A stretch of DNA of 25,631 nucleotides, taken from IMG/VR virus record IMGVR_UViG_3300029787_000290, positions 1-25,631 of that record, one strand, 5' to 3'. The DNA comes from a virus. Each line of letters opens with the position of its first letter. The first letter of the stretch is position 1. The translations under genes and the position numbers were made by a program. Below, in pieces: positions 20,929 to 25,631 of the stretch. Below the pieces are notes generated by a model that worked only from the letters and a program-made list of their open reading frames with translations, ran no database searches and was not told the DNA's origin.

Positions 20929-21059
20929 TGTATAAGAATACAAAAGCCAAAAGAAACTTTTGGGATGAACATGATAAACTAATTGCATCTATTGATGCAA
21001 AAAAGATATGTCAGAAGACATATACTAAAGCACGAATAACTTGCTACACAAAAGTATAA
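20928..21059 (+). CDS. 43-aa basic hypothetical protein
   Basis: This short gene is read from ATG 20928, which overlaps the previous stop by one base, to TAA at 21059. The product MYKNTKAKRNFWDEHDKLIA continues with SIDAKKICQKTYTKARITCY and TKV. It is basic with two Cys. Three perfect hairpins occupy much of it: CCAAAAG/CTTTTGG, TGCATC/GATGCA and ATATGTC/GACATAT. The TAATG coupling and position in a tightly packed operon support it; function unknown. Confidence 0.6.
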   Translation: MYKNTKAKRNFWDEHDKLIASIDAKKICQKTYTKARITCYTKV

Positions 21060-21096
21060 TTATTTATATATGAATATATATGAATATATAAATAAT
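21059..21096 (+). other. Long AT-rich hairpin after the 43-aa gene
   Basis: A 13-bp perfect stem (21059-21071 with 21084-21096) has a 12-nt loop. It starts at the last base of the stop codon and precedes the next TTCCGA element, in the same arrangement as at 20377-20413. Confidence 0.75.
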
Positions 21097-21105
21097 ATAT
21101 AAACC

Positions 21106-21120
21106 TTCCGATTGACGGAA
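21106..21120 (+). repeat. TTCCGA hairpin element, copy 5 (variant)
   Basis: TTCCGATTGACGGAA has one change in the stem, leaving TTCCG/CGGAA around a 5-nt loop. The flanks ACC and ACTTT are conserved. Confidence 0.85.
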
Positions 21121-21137
21121 ACTTTAATGGAGTTAAT

Positions 21138-21356
21138 ATGGCTAGACAGTATAAAAGAAAAATACCAAACATAACACATAATGGCATAATAAATGTATGG
21201 GATTATGTATCATTTGAAGATTATCCAAATGAGTATGGTAAAAGAATTTACTTAGATATATCATCATTAGTAGATTCAGCAGAACATGAATTACAAAGTA
21301 ATAAAAAATATAAAAACTTTGAAGTTGAATCTTATGGTGTGAAAAGGTGGGAGTAG
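21138..21356 (+). CDS. 72-aa hypothetical protein, gene without hairpins
   Basis: The protein is MARQYKRKIPNITHNGIINV followed by WDYVSFEDYPNEYGKRIYLD and a charged C-terminus. TGGAG lies five bases before the ATG. No family is recognised. This gene is more AT-rich than its neighbours and shows almost no short inverted repeats, making it the exception in the rightward module, perhaps a recent arrival. Confidence 0.66.
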   Translation: MARQYKRKIPNITHNGIINVWDYVSFEDYPNEYGKRIYLDISSLVDSAEHELQSNKKYKNFEVESYGVKRWE

Positions 21357-21360
21357 TAAT

Positions 21361-22074
21361 ATGCCGAATGGATATGTAATTTTTGATGGTGCTTCTCTTC
21401 TCAATGGAGAACGTATCATTGCTATCGCTTTGACAAGTGAATCTAAAAATGCCAAGACAGGTGCTATGATGCAGACTTACATCATCACACCCCATGACCC
21501 AAGGGAAGCCTCTAAGTATGGCTTAGATGAAGCTAACTGTGGTCAATGTCCTCATAGAGGAACACCGACTAATGACCCCAATCGTAAACAAGCTATTGGT
21601 AGAACTTGCTATGTCAAGTTATATCAAGGGGTACTTGTTACTTGGAAACAATGGATGAAGGGTGCTTACCCTTCCTTGCAAGGACATGATGCCTTGGCTT
21701 CTCTTGGAGAAGATGAAGACGTAAGGATTGGAACTTATGGAGATGGTGGAGCAGTACCCAAATATATTTGGGATAGCTTGATATCAAAAGCTAGGAAGCA
21801 TACTGCATATTGTCATCAATATGACAATCCAAGTTCTAGCTTTGACCCTACCATTTACATGGTATCGGCTGATAACTTAGCTACTGCTAAGACTCATTGG
21901 GATTTTGGACATAGAACATTCCGTGTCATTCAAGATGTCAACGAAGTTGTCAAGGGTCAAGAGATACTTTGTCCTGCCTCAAAAGAGATGGGCAGACGAG
22001 TACAATGCTCATCATGTATGTTATGTGGTGGGTCACAAGTCAATGCCAAGAGCATTGCAATCGTTCAACATTAA
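21361..22074 (+). CDS. 237-aa protein with Cys clusters, unknown function
   Basis: The protein begins MPNGYVIFDGASLLNGERII and has CGQCPHRG (about 60), RTCYVKLYQGVLVTWKQW (about 81-98), and a C-terminal CPASKEMGRRVQCSSC followed by MLCGG. The CxxC and CxxCxxCGG groups suggest a zinc- or Fe-S-binding protein. Proteins of this type are common in marine phages as hypothetical genes. The gene holds many hairpins, the best being ATTGTCAT/ATGACAAT (8 bp, near 21811), CTTCTC/GAGAAG, AAGGGT/ACCCTT, TACCAT/ATGGTA and CTTAGC/GCTAAG. Confidence 0.78.
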   Translation: MPNGYVIFDGASLLNGERIIAIALTSESKNAKTGAMMQTYIITPHDPREASKYGLDEANCGQCPHRGTPTNDPNRKQAIGRTCYVKLYQGVLVTWKQWMKGAYPSLQGHDALASLGEDEDVRIGTYGDGGAVPKYIWDSLISKARKHTAYCHQYDNPSSSFDPTIYMVSADNLATAKTHWDFGHRTFRVIQDVNEVVKGQEILCPASKEMGRRVQCSSCMLCGGSQVNAKSIAIVQH

Positions 22075-22076
22075 CC

Positions 22077-22091
22077 TTCCGACAATCGGAA
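22077..22091 (+). repeat. TTCCGA hairpin element, copy 6 (inverted loop)
   Basis: TTCCGACAATCGGAA has loop CAA, the reverse complement of TTG, while the flanks ACC and ACTTT keep their orientation. It lies between the 237-aa and 134-aa genes. Confidence 0.9.
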
Positions 22092-22094
22092 ACT

Positions 22095-22111
22095 TTAAAC
22101 TAGGAGTTTAA
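22095..22111 (+). promoter_or_regulatory. Ribosome-site hairpin of the 134-aa gene
   Basis: TTAAAC-TAGGA-GTTTAA: 6-bp stem with TAGGA, most of the Shine-Dalgarno sequence, in the loop; the ATG is one base beyond the stem. Confidence 0.7.
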
Positions 22112-22112
22112 T

Positions 22113-22517
22113 ATGGAAAAAGTTAGAGTATATTGGAACTTACACAGAAGATGTTGGAGTATCCAAAATGTCAAGAGTGGTCTAGTAATAGACCATAGAT
22201 ATGACATAACCCTTGAACAAGCAAAGTTTGTTGTTCGTAAGGGTGGGCAGAAGCGAGTACGTGAAGAAGGCAAGAAGAATGTTCATGCCTTTGCAGTAGG
22301 ATATATTGCTGAAGAGCAAGATATTGATAACTCGGCTTACCATCATAAGGTATCTTATAATCCTTATAAGAATGACTTCTTCATGAGGAGTAGCACAGAA
22401 CTAGGTTCTGATGAAGTATCAAGAGACTTCGTAGGGAATATTCGCATGGAGTCTGAGATGAAGATATTATCCAATGCTATAATATGGGGTGGGGTTCATC
22501 CTAGAGTATACATATAA
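22113..22517 (+). CDS. 134-aa conserved phage protein of unknown function
   Basis: The N-terminal part, VRVYWNLHRRCWSIQNVKSG with EQAKFVVRKGGQKRVREEGK and KNVHAFAVGYI, resembles a small family found in many phages; the C-terminal half (ISYNPYKNDFFMRS-like, here VSYNPYKNDFFMRS) reads as a second module. It is basic at first, without membrane segments. Hairpins include GGTCTA/TAGACC, TCTTATA/TATAAGA and CAGAAC/GTTCTG. Function unknown. Confidence 0.75.
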   Translation: MEKVRVYWNLHRRCWSIQNVKSGLVIDHRYDITLEQAKFVVRKGGQKRVREEGKKNVHAFAVGYIAEEQDIDNSAYHHKVSYNPYKNDFFMRSSTELGSDEVSRDFVGNIRMESEMKILSNAIIWGGVHPRVYI

Positions 22518-22529
22518 TCAACAGAATAA

Positions 22530-22571
22530 GTTATATAACTACTTGACTTTCAATGAAAGTAGTTATATAAC
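22530..22571 (+). other. 15-bp perfect hairpin between genes
   Basis: GTTATATAACTACTT (22530-22544) pairs fully with 22557-22571 around a 12-nt loop that itself can form CTTTC/GAAAG. It is the most stable-looking element of the module and lies just upstream of a GGAG ribosome site. No T-run follows, so it is not an ordinary terminator. Confidence 0.78.
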
Positions 22572-22589
22572 ATATATATGGAGTTCGAC

Positions 22590-22796
22590 ATGACAATTTT
22601 AGATACAGTAAAAATCAAAAACTTACTTGATGATTTAGTTAATGCTAAATCTATAAGCATAGATGACTTTCATTTTACCATAGGCAAGATGAATTACGAA
22701 GTTGAAACATTAGTAGTACAAACTTCCATTCCTCATCATGAGGCTATGGTTAGAGTCAAAGATAATAACAACAAGTATTACGTAGTAAAGGTGTAA
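22590..22796 (+). CDS. 68-aa hypothetical protein
   Basis: The start ATG 22590 (MTILDTVKIKNLLDDLVNAK) is preferred over ATG 22578 because GGAG at 22580-22583 lies 6 bases before it and would be inside the gene otherwise. The protein is mixed alpha/beta, ending VRVKDNNNKYYVVKV. No motif is known. Hairpins include GATTTAG/CTAAATC and CCTCAT/ATGAGG. Confidence 0.66.
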   Translation: MTILDTVKIKNLLDDLVNAKSISIDDFHFTIGKMNYEVETLVVQTSIPHHEAMVRVKDNNNKYYVVKV

Positions 22797-22797
22797 C

Positions 22798-22929
22798 ATG
22801 AAGATTAAAAAGATAAATCCTATAGCAAAAGCATTGCTTTCCATACGGAAGCAAGTAGTACCTTCAAAGAAAGGTAAGGGTTCATACAACAGAAAAAAGG
22901 AGAATATAATTGCGAAGCAAGTACGATGA
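22798..22929 (+). CDS. 43-aa basic protein (NPIAKxLLxxRxKxxVxxSKKxxxxYxRKK type)
   Basis: This short gene starts one base after the previous stop. The product MKIKKINPIAKALLSIRKQV continues VPSKKGKGSYNRKKENIIAK and QVR. The pattern NP.AK.L....K..V..SKK..Y.RK is one I know from small basic proteins of many phages. It is probably nucleic-acid-associated; function not known. It overlaps the next gene by 20 bases. Confidence 0.68.
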   Translation: MKIKKINPIAKALLSIRKQVVPSKKGKGSYNRKKENIIAKQVR

Positions 22930-23053
22930 ACAAACGTTTGAGAAGATATCTGTCAAGAAAACAATCAAGAAGCAGAAGCGAGATGATTGGAAGAAAGAAC
23001 GCAGATTACAACGCAAACAAAAGAATGCTAGGCAAGAGAAGTCTTTTGCCTAG
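22910..23053 (+). CDS. 47-aa highly charged protein, TTG start
   Basis: AAAAAGGAG lies 7 bases before TTG 22910. The product (M)RSKYDEQTFEKISVKKTIKK continues QKRDDWKKERRLQRKQKNAR and QEKSFA. I prefer it to the longer frame at 22926-23111, because that frame would run through the TTCCGA element, which elsewhere lies between a stop codon and the next ribosome site. The stop codon closes a hairpin (23028-23053, CTAGGCAA/TTGCCTAG plus inner pairs). It is a basic coiled helix; function unknown. Confidence 0.62.
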   Translation: MRSKYDEQTFEKISVKKTIKKQKRDDWKKERRLQRKQKNARQEKSFA

Positions 23054-23058
23054 ATACC

Positions 23059-23073
23059 TTCCGACAATCGGAA
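23059..23073 (+). repeat. TTCCGA hairpin element, copy 7 (inverted loop)
   Basis: TTCCGACAATCGGAA with loop CAA; ACC before and ACTT after. It lies five bases past the stop of the 47-aa gene and before the AAAGGAG ribosome site of the 125-aa gene, which has no ribosome-site hairpin. Confidence 0.88.
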
Positions 23074-23107
23074 ACTTACTTAACCAACAACAAAAGGAGA
23101 TTTTATT

Positions 23108-23485
23108 ATGAGTAAGAAAAATATCAACGTAGCCTATTGGGTACAGTCCACAGGTGTTACAGGTCAATGCTTAACTGAGAGAGGTCAAAAGTTATTTGAC
23201 ACTACCTCTGCTCTGTATCATCAAGTTACAGGCGAGAAGCTATCTAAGATGAAACTATATGATATAGTTCTTAGTGAGTGCAGAGAGACTAAAAAGTCTG
23301 ATGGTTTCTATATTAGAAACATATCAACTGCAGGTTTCATGGTAGCCATGCAGGACTTAGCCTCAATATGCAGAGCATACCTCAAGGATAGAGAGTACAA
23401 GTCTATATCCTTCGGACAGTTCAAGGTTGGTAAGTTACACAACCTAGCTAGAGGTAAGGTTGGTAGAAAAGGGAAGGTAGCATAA
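23108..23485 (+). CDS. 125-aa hypothetical protein
   Basis: The protein is mostly helical and basic: VTGQCLTERGQKLFDTTSAL, KLYDIVLSECRETKKSDGF, and AMQDLASICRAYLKDREYKS, ending in a Lys/Arg-rich tail (LARGKVGRKGKVA). It has an AAAGGAG ribosome site and three Cys. No family is recognised. Hairpins GTTTCTA/TAGAAAC and CATGG/CCATG lie within it. It may bind nucleic acid, by charge only. Confidence 0.68.
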   Translation: MSKKNINVAYWVQSTGVTGQCLTERGQKLFDTTSALYHQVTGEKLSKMKLYDIVLSECRETKKSDGFYIRNISTAGFMVAMQDLASICRAYLKDREYKSISFGQFKVGKLHNLARGKVGRKGKVA

Positions 23486-23487
23486 GA

Positions 23488-23676
23488 GTGGCTACTCGCT
23501 GTTACGAATGCAATGGTACGAACCTATGGAGTTTAATGTGGGTTCGTGCCAACCCTTTAGCTATCGTTCTAGAGCCACACTATGACACCGAACCTTATAC
23601 CAAAGGTATGAATGAGTATCACAAATGTGATGATTGTAATAAACAAGTTCAAGTAAAGGAGATTGAAGATGCTTAA
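23488..23676 (+). CDS. 62-aa zinc-ribbon-like protein
   Basis: It starts at GTG 23488, three bases after the previous stop. The protein has CYEC near the N-terminus and CDDC near residue 48, 40-odd residues apart, the layout of a zinc ribbon (CxxC...CxxC). The middle contains LEPHYDTEPYTKGMNEYHKC. A DNA, RNA or protein-binding zinc module is likely. The end overlaps the next gene by 8 bases. Hairpins at ATACC/GGTAT and ATCACA/TGTGAT. Confidence 0.7.
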   Translation: MATRCYECNGTNLWSLMWVRANPLAIVLEPHYDTEPYTKGMNEYHKCDDCNKQVQVKEIEDA

Positions 23677-23887
23677 CAAAGTTAGCACACTTCCAAATCG
23701 TAGTACATATCCTAAACCCTTTTGGGTTGTAGGTATATCTATTGATGGAAACAAAGGTAAAGTAAATGTACATCCACAGGCATTAGAAAAGAGTGGATAC
23801 AATTATGCTATTGACCATGCCATTGATATGGCAAGGTCAGTATATCCAAAATCAAGAATAGAATTTTTATTTATAGAGGAGTATTAA
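23669..23887 (+). CDS. 72-aa hypothetical protein
   Basis: ATG 23669 has AAAGGAG seven bases upstream; an in-frame TTG two codons earlier is less likely. The product MLNKVSTLPNRSTYPKPFWV continues VGISIDGNKGKVNVHPQALE and ends EFLFIEEY. It is a small alpha/beta protein without known motifs. It overlaps the zinc-ribbon gene by 8 bases and is followed by the coiled-coil gene one base later. Confidence 0.66.
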   Translation: MLNKVSTLPNRSTYPKPFWVVGISIDGNKGKVNVHPQALEKSGYNYAIDHAIDMARSVYPKSRIEFLFIEEY

Positions 23888-23888
23888 T

Positions 23889-24530
23889 ATGAAGATACAC
23901 AGAGTAGTTACAATGCTAGGTGCTACAACTACCACAGGTAGACTAGCTAGTGATATGTATGACTTGAATGACAAGACATACTATTCAGAAGCAGAAGGTA
24001 GAGATATACCTATCTCACACATGGACTTTCAGCATATGGTCAGAGCATTTGTAAAACAAAATGAGGAAACAGACAATGACTTTAGTAGGTCAATGAAGTT
24101 ACGTAATCATTTACAAGAAGAAAATGAAAATCTTGAAATGAAGAATGAGAAGCTGAAAGAAAACTTGCAGAAGCAAGAAGATAACTTACTATATCTTACG
24201 AGCAAGATTGAAAACATGAAAGGTATCATTGAGGAGAAAGATGATTTGTTAGATAAACAAACTGCCAATACAGAGTATTGGAAAAACATATACTACAACA
24301 ATCAACCTCAAGGATGTGGCTATGTATTCAGCGAGATACCCAATGATGAGTATGGCAAGAAGCTAACAAGAGGTATGAAAGTATATCTCAATAACGAGTC
24401 ATACTCTATGAGAGTACGTGGACAACACATTAAGCCTGAACTCAAAGGTACAGGTGCTACCTATTGGGGTCAGTCCATAGAACAATCAACACACCTTAGA
24501 GTGTACATAGACAAAAAGAAAGGAGCATAA
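23889..24530 (+). CDS. 213-aa coiled-coil protein
   Basis: Residues 1-60 form a small folded part (MLGATTTTGRLASDMYDLND; FQHMVRAFVKQNEE). Residues 75-135 are a strong coiled coil (LQEENENLEMKNEKLKENLQ; IENMKGIIEEKDDLLDKQ). The C-terminal part (about 140-213) has SEIPNDEYGKKLTRGMKVYL and RVYIDKKKGA. It is probably an oligomeric early protein; no family is recognised. Hairpins include CTACC/GGTAG, CTTGC/GCAAG and TACTCT/AGAGTA. Confidence 0.7.
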   Translation: MKIHRVVTMLGATTTTGRLASDMYDLNDKTYYSEAEGRDIPISHMDFQHMVRAFVKQNEETDNDFSRSMKLRNHLQEENENLEMKNEKLKENLQKQEDNLLYLTSKIENMKGIIEEKDDLLDKQTANTEYWKNIYYNNQPQGCGYVFSEIPNDEYGKKLTRGMKVYLNNESYSMRVRGQHIKPELKGTGATYWGQSIEQSTHLRVYIDKKKGA

Positions 24531-24532
24531 TC

Positions 24533-25381
24533 ATGCCATTAGACGGAACACCAAATCTATTTAAGTTAACAGAAGAACTTAACTTTGAATTATCCTATGA
24601 GGATAGTAAGTTAAGTGGACATAAGTTTGGATTCAATATGAATACAGGCGAAGCCATTAGTCATACAAGAAATACATTTAACTGTGTGTCTCATCCTACC
24701 TTTTTTAACTCTGTTAAAAATGTTATCATGGATAATAGAGAACCACATGAGTTGCTTAATGCAAAGGTCAAGCAGAAAACCTGTAGGAATAATGCTTGGG
24801 CAATGGTAGATATTACATTACCAAATGTAACCTATCGTATCTATACAGACAAGCATCATACAGACATCAGCGAAAGGATTATCCTTTTACATGGTGTTGA
24901 TGGTTCATGTTCTAATGTGGCATTGTTTGGTGGGATAGATATGTACTGCACCAATGGTCAGATTAGGGGTAAGTATGACAAGGTCAAGAAAAAGAATACA
25001 AGTGGTTTCAGTATTGAAACATTTGTGAGTGAGTTGCAAACTGCTAAAGCAGACTTTGATGCTCATTGTAAGATGCTTCAGATATGGGCAGAGACACCTA
25101 TCAAAGCTAATGTAAGATTACTTCTTGACAAGATTGTAAAATCTGAGAGAGTATCTAAGAAGATGAATGAGATTGCTAGGCAAGAGATTGCAAAGCGAGG
25201 TAAGAATATGTATGCTTTGTATTCTGCATTCACTAACTACTCATCTTATGCAGATGGTAGAAATGGATTTGCCTTAAAGAATACAGGCAATGACACAAGG
25301 GGAGAGTCTATGTGGAAGCGAGAGCAACAGGTATCTCAATGGATAGATTCCAAACCTTTCCAAGATTTATTGGTGGCTTAG
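24533..25381 (+). CDS. DUF932-like phage/plasmid protein
   Basis: The protein has 282 aa. The middle segment NVALFGGIDMYCTNGQIRGK and the later ALYSAFTNYSSYADG region match the DUF932 family (phage/plasmid-like protein, TIGR03299 group) as I know it: a conserved R.VCTNG-like strand followed by a helical C-terminus with N..Y.A.Tw..S. The family has no settled function; it is often near DNA metabolism genes. AAAGGAG precedes the ATG. Hairpins occur throughout, the best TTTTTAAC/GTTAAAAA (8 bp, near 24701) and AAAGGAT/ATCCTTT. Confidence 0.78.
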   Translation: MPLDGTPNLFKLTEELNFELSYEDSKLSGHKFGFNMNTGEAISHTRNTFNCVSHPTFFNSVKNVIMDNREPHELLNAKVKQKTCRNNAWAMVDITLPNVTYRIYTDKHHTDISERIILLHGVDGSCSNVALFGGIDMYCTNGQIRGKYDKVKKKNTSGFSIETFVSELQTAKADFDAHCKMLQIWAETPIKANVRLLLDKIVKSERVSKKMNEIARQEIAKRGKNMYALYSAFTNYSSYADGRNGFALKNTGNDTRGESMWKREQQVSQWIDSKPFQDLLVA

Positions 25382-25468
25382 ATGTTACCTAATAATAATG
25401 ATGAGATAGTAATTTTAATTGTGACAGGAATACTTGCAGTATTCTTTTCATGCTACATAGGAGTATAA
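25382..25468 (+). CDS. 28-aa single-span membrane peptide
   Basis: The ATG follows the DUF932-like stop directly and the frame ends just before the methyltransferase ATG. The product MLPNNNDEIVILIVTGILAV continues FFSCYIGV: an acidic start and one hydrophobic helix. It fills the gap between two genes without spare bases, which favours a real gene. A 7-bp hairpin GAATACT/AGTATTC lies in it. Function unknown. Confidence 0.5.
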   Translation: MLPNNNDEIVILIVTGILAVFFSCYIGV

Positions 25469-25469
25469 T

Positions 25470-25631
25470 ATGATATGTGCTAGTTTATTTAATGGGTGTG
25501 GTGTTGGTGCATTAGCTATGCTACGAGCCAACTTACCTATCACTAGGTTTTACTATTCAGAGATAGATAAGTATGCCAACATAGTTATGAAGGAGAACTT
25601 CCCTAGTGCTATACCTATTGGAGATGTTACT
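25470..25631 (+). CDS. C5-cytosine DNA methyltransferase, N-terminus (cut by window edge)
   Basis: The first 54 codons are seen. ASLFNGCGVGALAMLRA is motif I (FxGxG, S-adenosylmethionine binding) of C5-cytosine methyltransferases, YYSEIDKYA is motif II (SEID), and IPIGDVT is motif III. The enzyme would methylate a cytosine in a short DNA site, most simply to protect phage DNA from host restriction. AGGAG lies about 6 bases before the ATG. The target site cannot be told from this part; the recognition domain is outside the window. Confidence 0.86.
   Translation, partial: MICASLFNGCGVGALAMLRANLPITRFYYSEIDKYANIVMKENFPSAIPIGDVT

Noticed and set aside
21905-22111. 68-aa plus-strand frame at the end of the 237-aa gene
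   Set aside because: It lies mostly inside the Cys-cluster gene in another frame and reads through the TTCCGA element and ribosome-site hairpin.
19370-23073. TTCCGA repeats as a CRISPR array
   Set aside because: Spacing is irregular (hundreds of bases), the sequences between are genes, and the repeat is only 15 bp.
22926-23111. 61-aa open frame from ATG 22926
   Set aside because: It would translate the TTCCGA element and the next ribosome site; the TTG frame at 22910 has a strong Shine-Dalgarno sequence and stops before the element.

Overview
The window is AT-rich (GC in the upper 30s percent by eye) and is almost certainly part of a tailed, probably short-tailed, bacteriophage of the marine kind known mainly from metagenomes. 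No host gene, rRNA, tRNA, integrase or CRISPR array was seen. The structural order (small terminase, large terminase, portal of about 708 aa, scaffold, major capsid protein, adaptor-like and nozzle-like tail proteins, tail fibre) and the many small families typical of marine phages support this. The host cannot be read from the sequence; an AT-rich marine alphaproteobacterium is a guess.

Layout. Positions 1-18808 are one leftward (minus-strand) block. Reading leftward from the divergent region it holds: a small hypothetical cassette (18808-18086), a run of very lysine-rich proteins (18391-16323), a small-gene cluster with a cysteine-rich metallothionein-like mini-protein (15371-15481), a lysis cassette (holin, NifU-like Fe-S protein, T4-type lysozyme; 14348-13119), packaging genes (13122-10222), then portal, scaffold, capsid and tail genes to the left edge. 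Genes are packed with TAATG or ATGA overlaps. Three matching sigma70-like promoters (TTGACA, 16-17 bp, TATAAC) sit upstream of the whole block, the lysis/packaging genes and the capsid gene.

Positions 18809-19506 form a divergent control region: two leftward promoters, four copies of an 11-bp operator-like repeat over the leftward start site, and a hairpin-filled rightward leader. Positions 19507-25631 are a rightward module of mostly small unknown proteins, plus a DUF932-like protein and, cut by the right edge, a C5-cytosine DNA methyltransferase.

The most unusual feature is in the rightward module. Its coding and intergenic DNA is crowded with short perfect inverted repeats (5-9 bp stems, mostly 1-4 nt loops). 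In the 203-aa gene at 19507-20118, I count 23 of them in 612 bp, starting at every codon position. Between genes there is a recurring hairpin TTCCGA-NNN-TCGGAA (loop TTG or its inversion CAA), followed by a second small hairpin that holds the ribosome binding site in its loop. The leftward block does not show this. Second, I found no GATC and no CCWGG anywhere in the window by eye, and every Pro-Gly dipeptide I checked is written with CCG or CCC, avoiding CCWGG, which suggests strong restriction-site avoidance.
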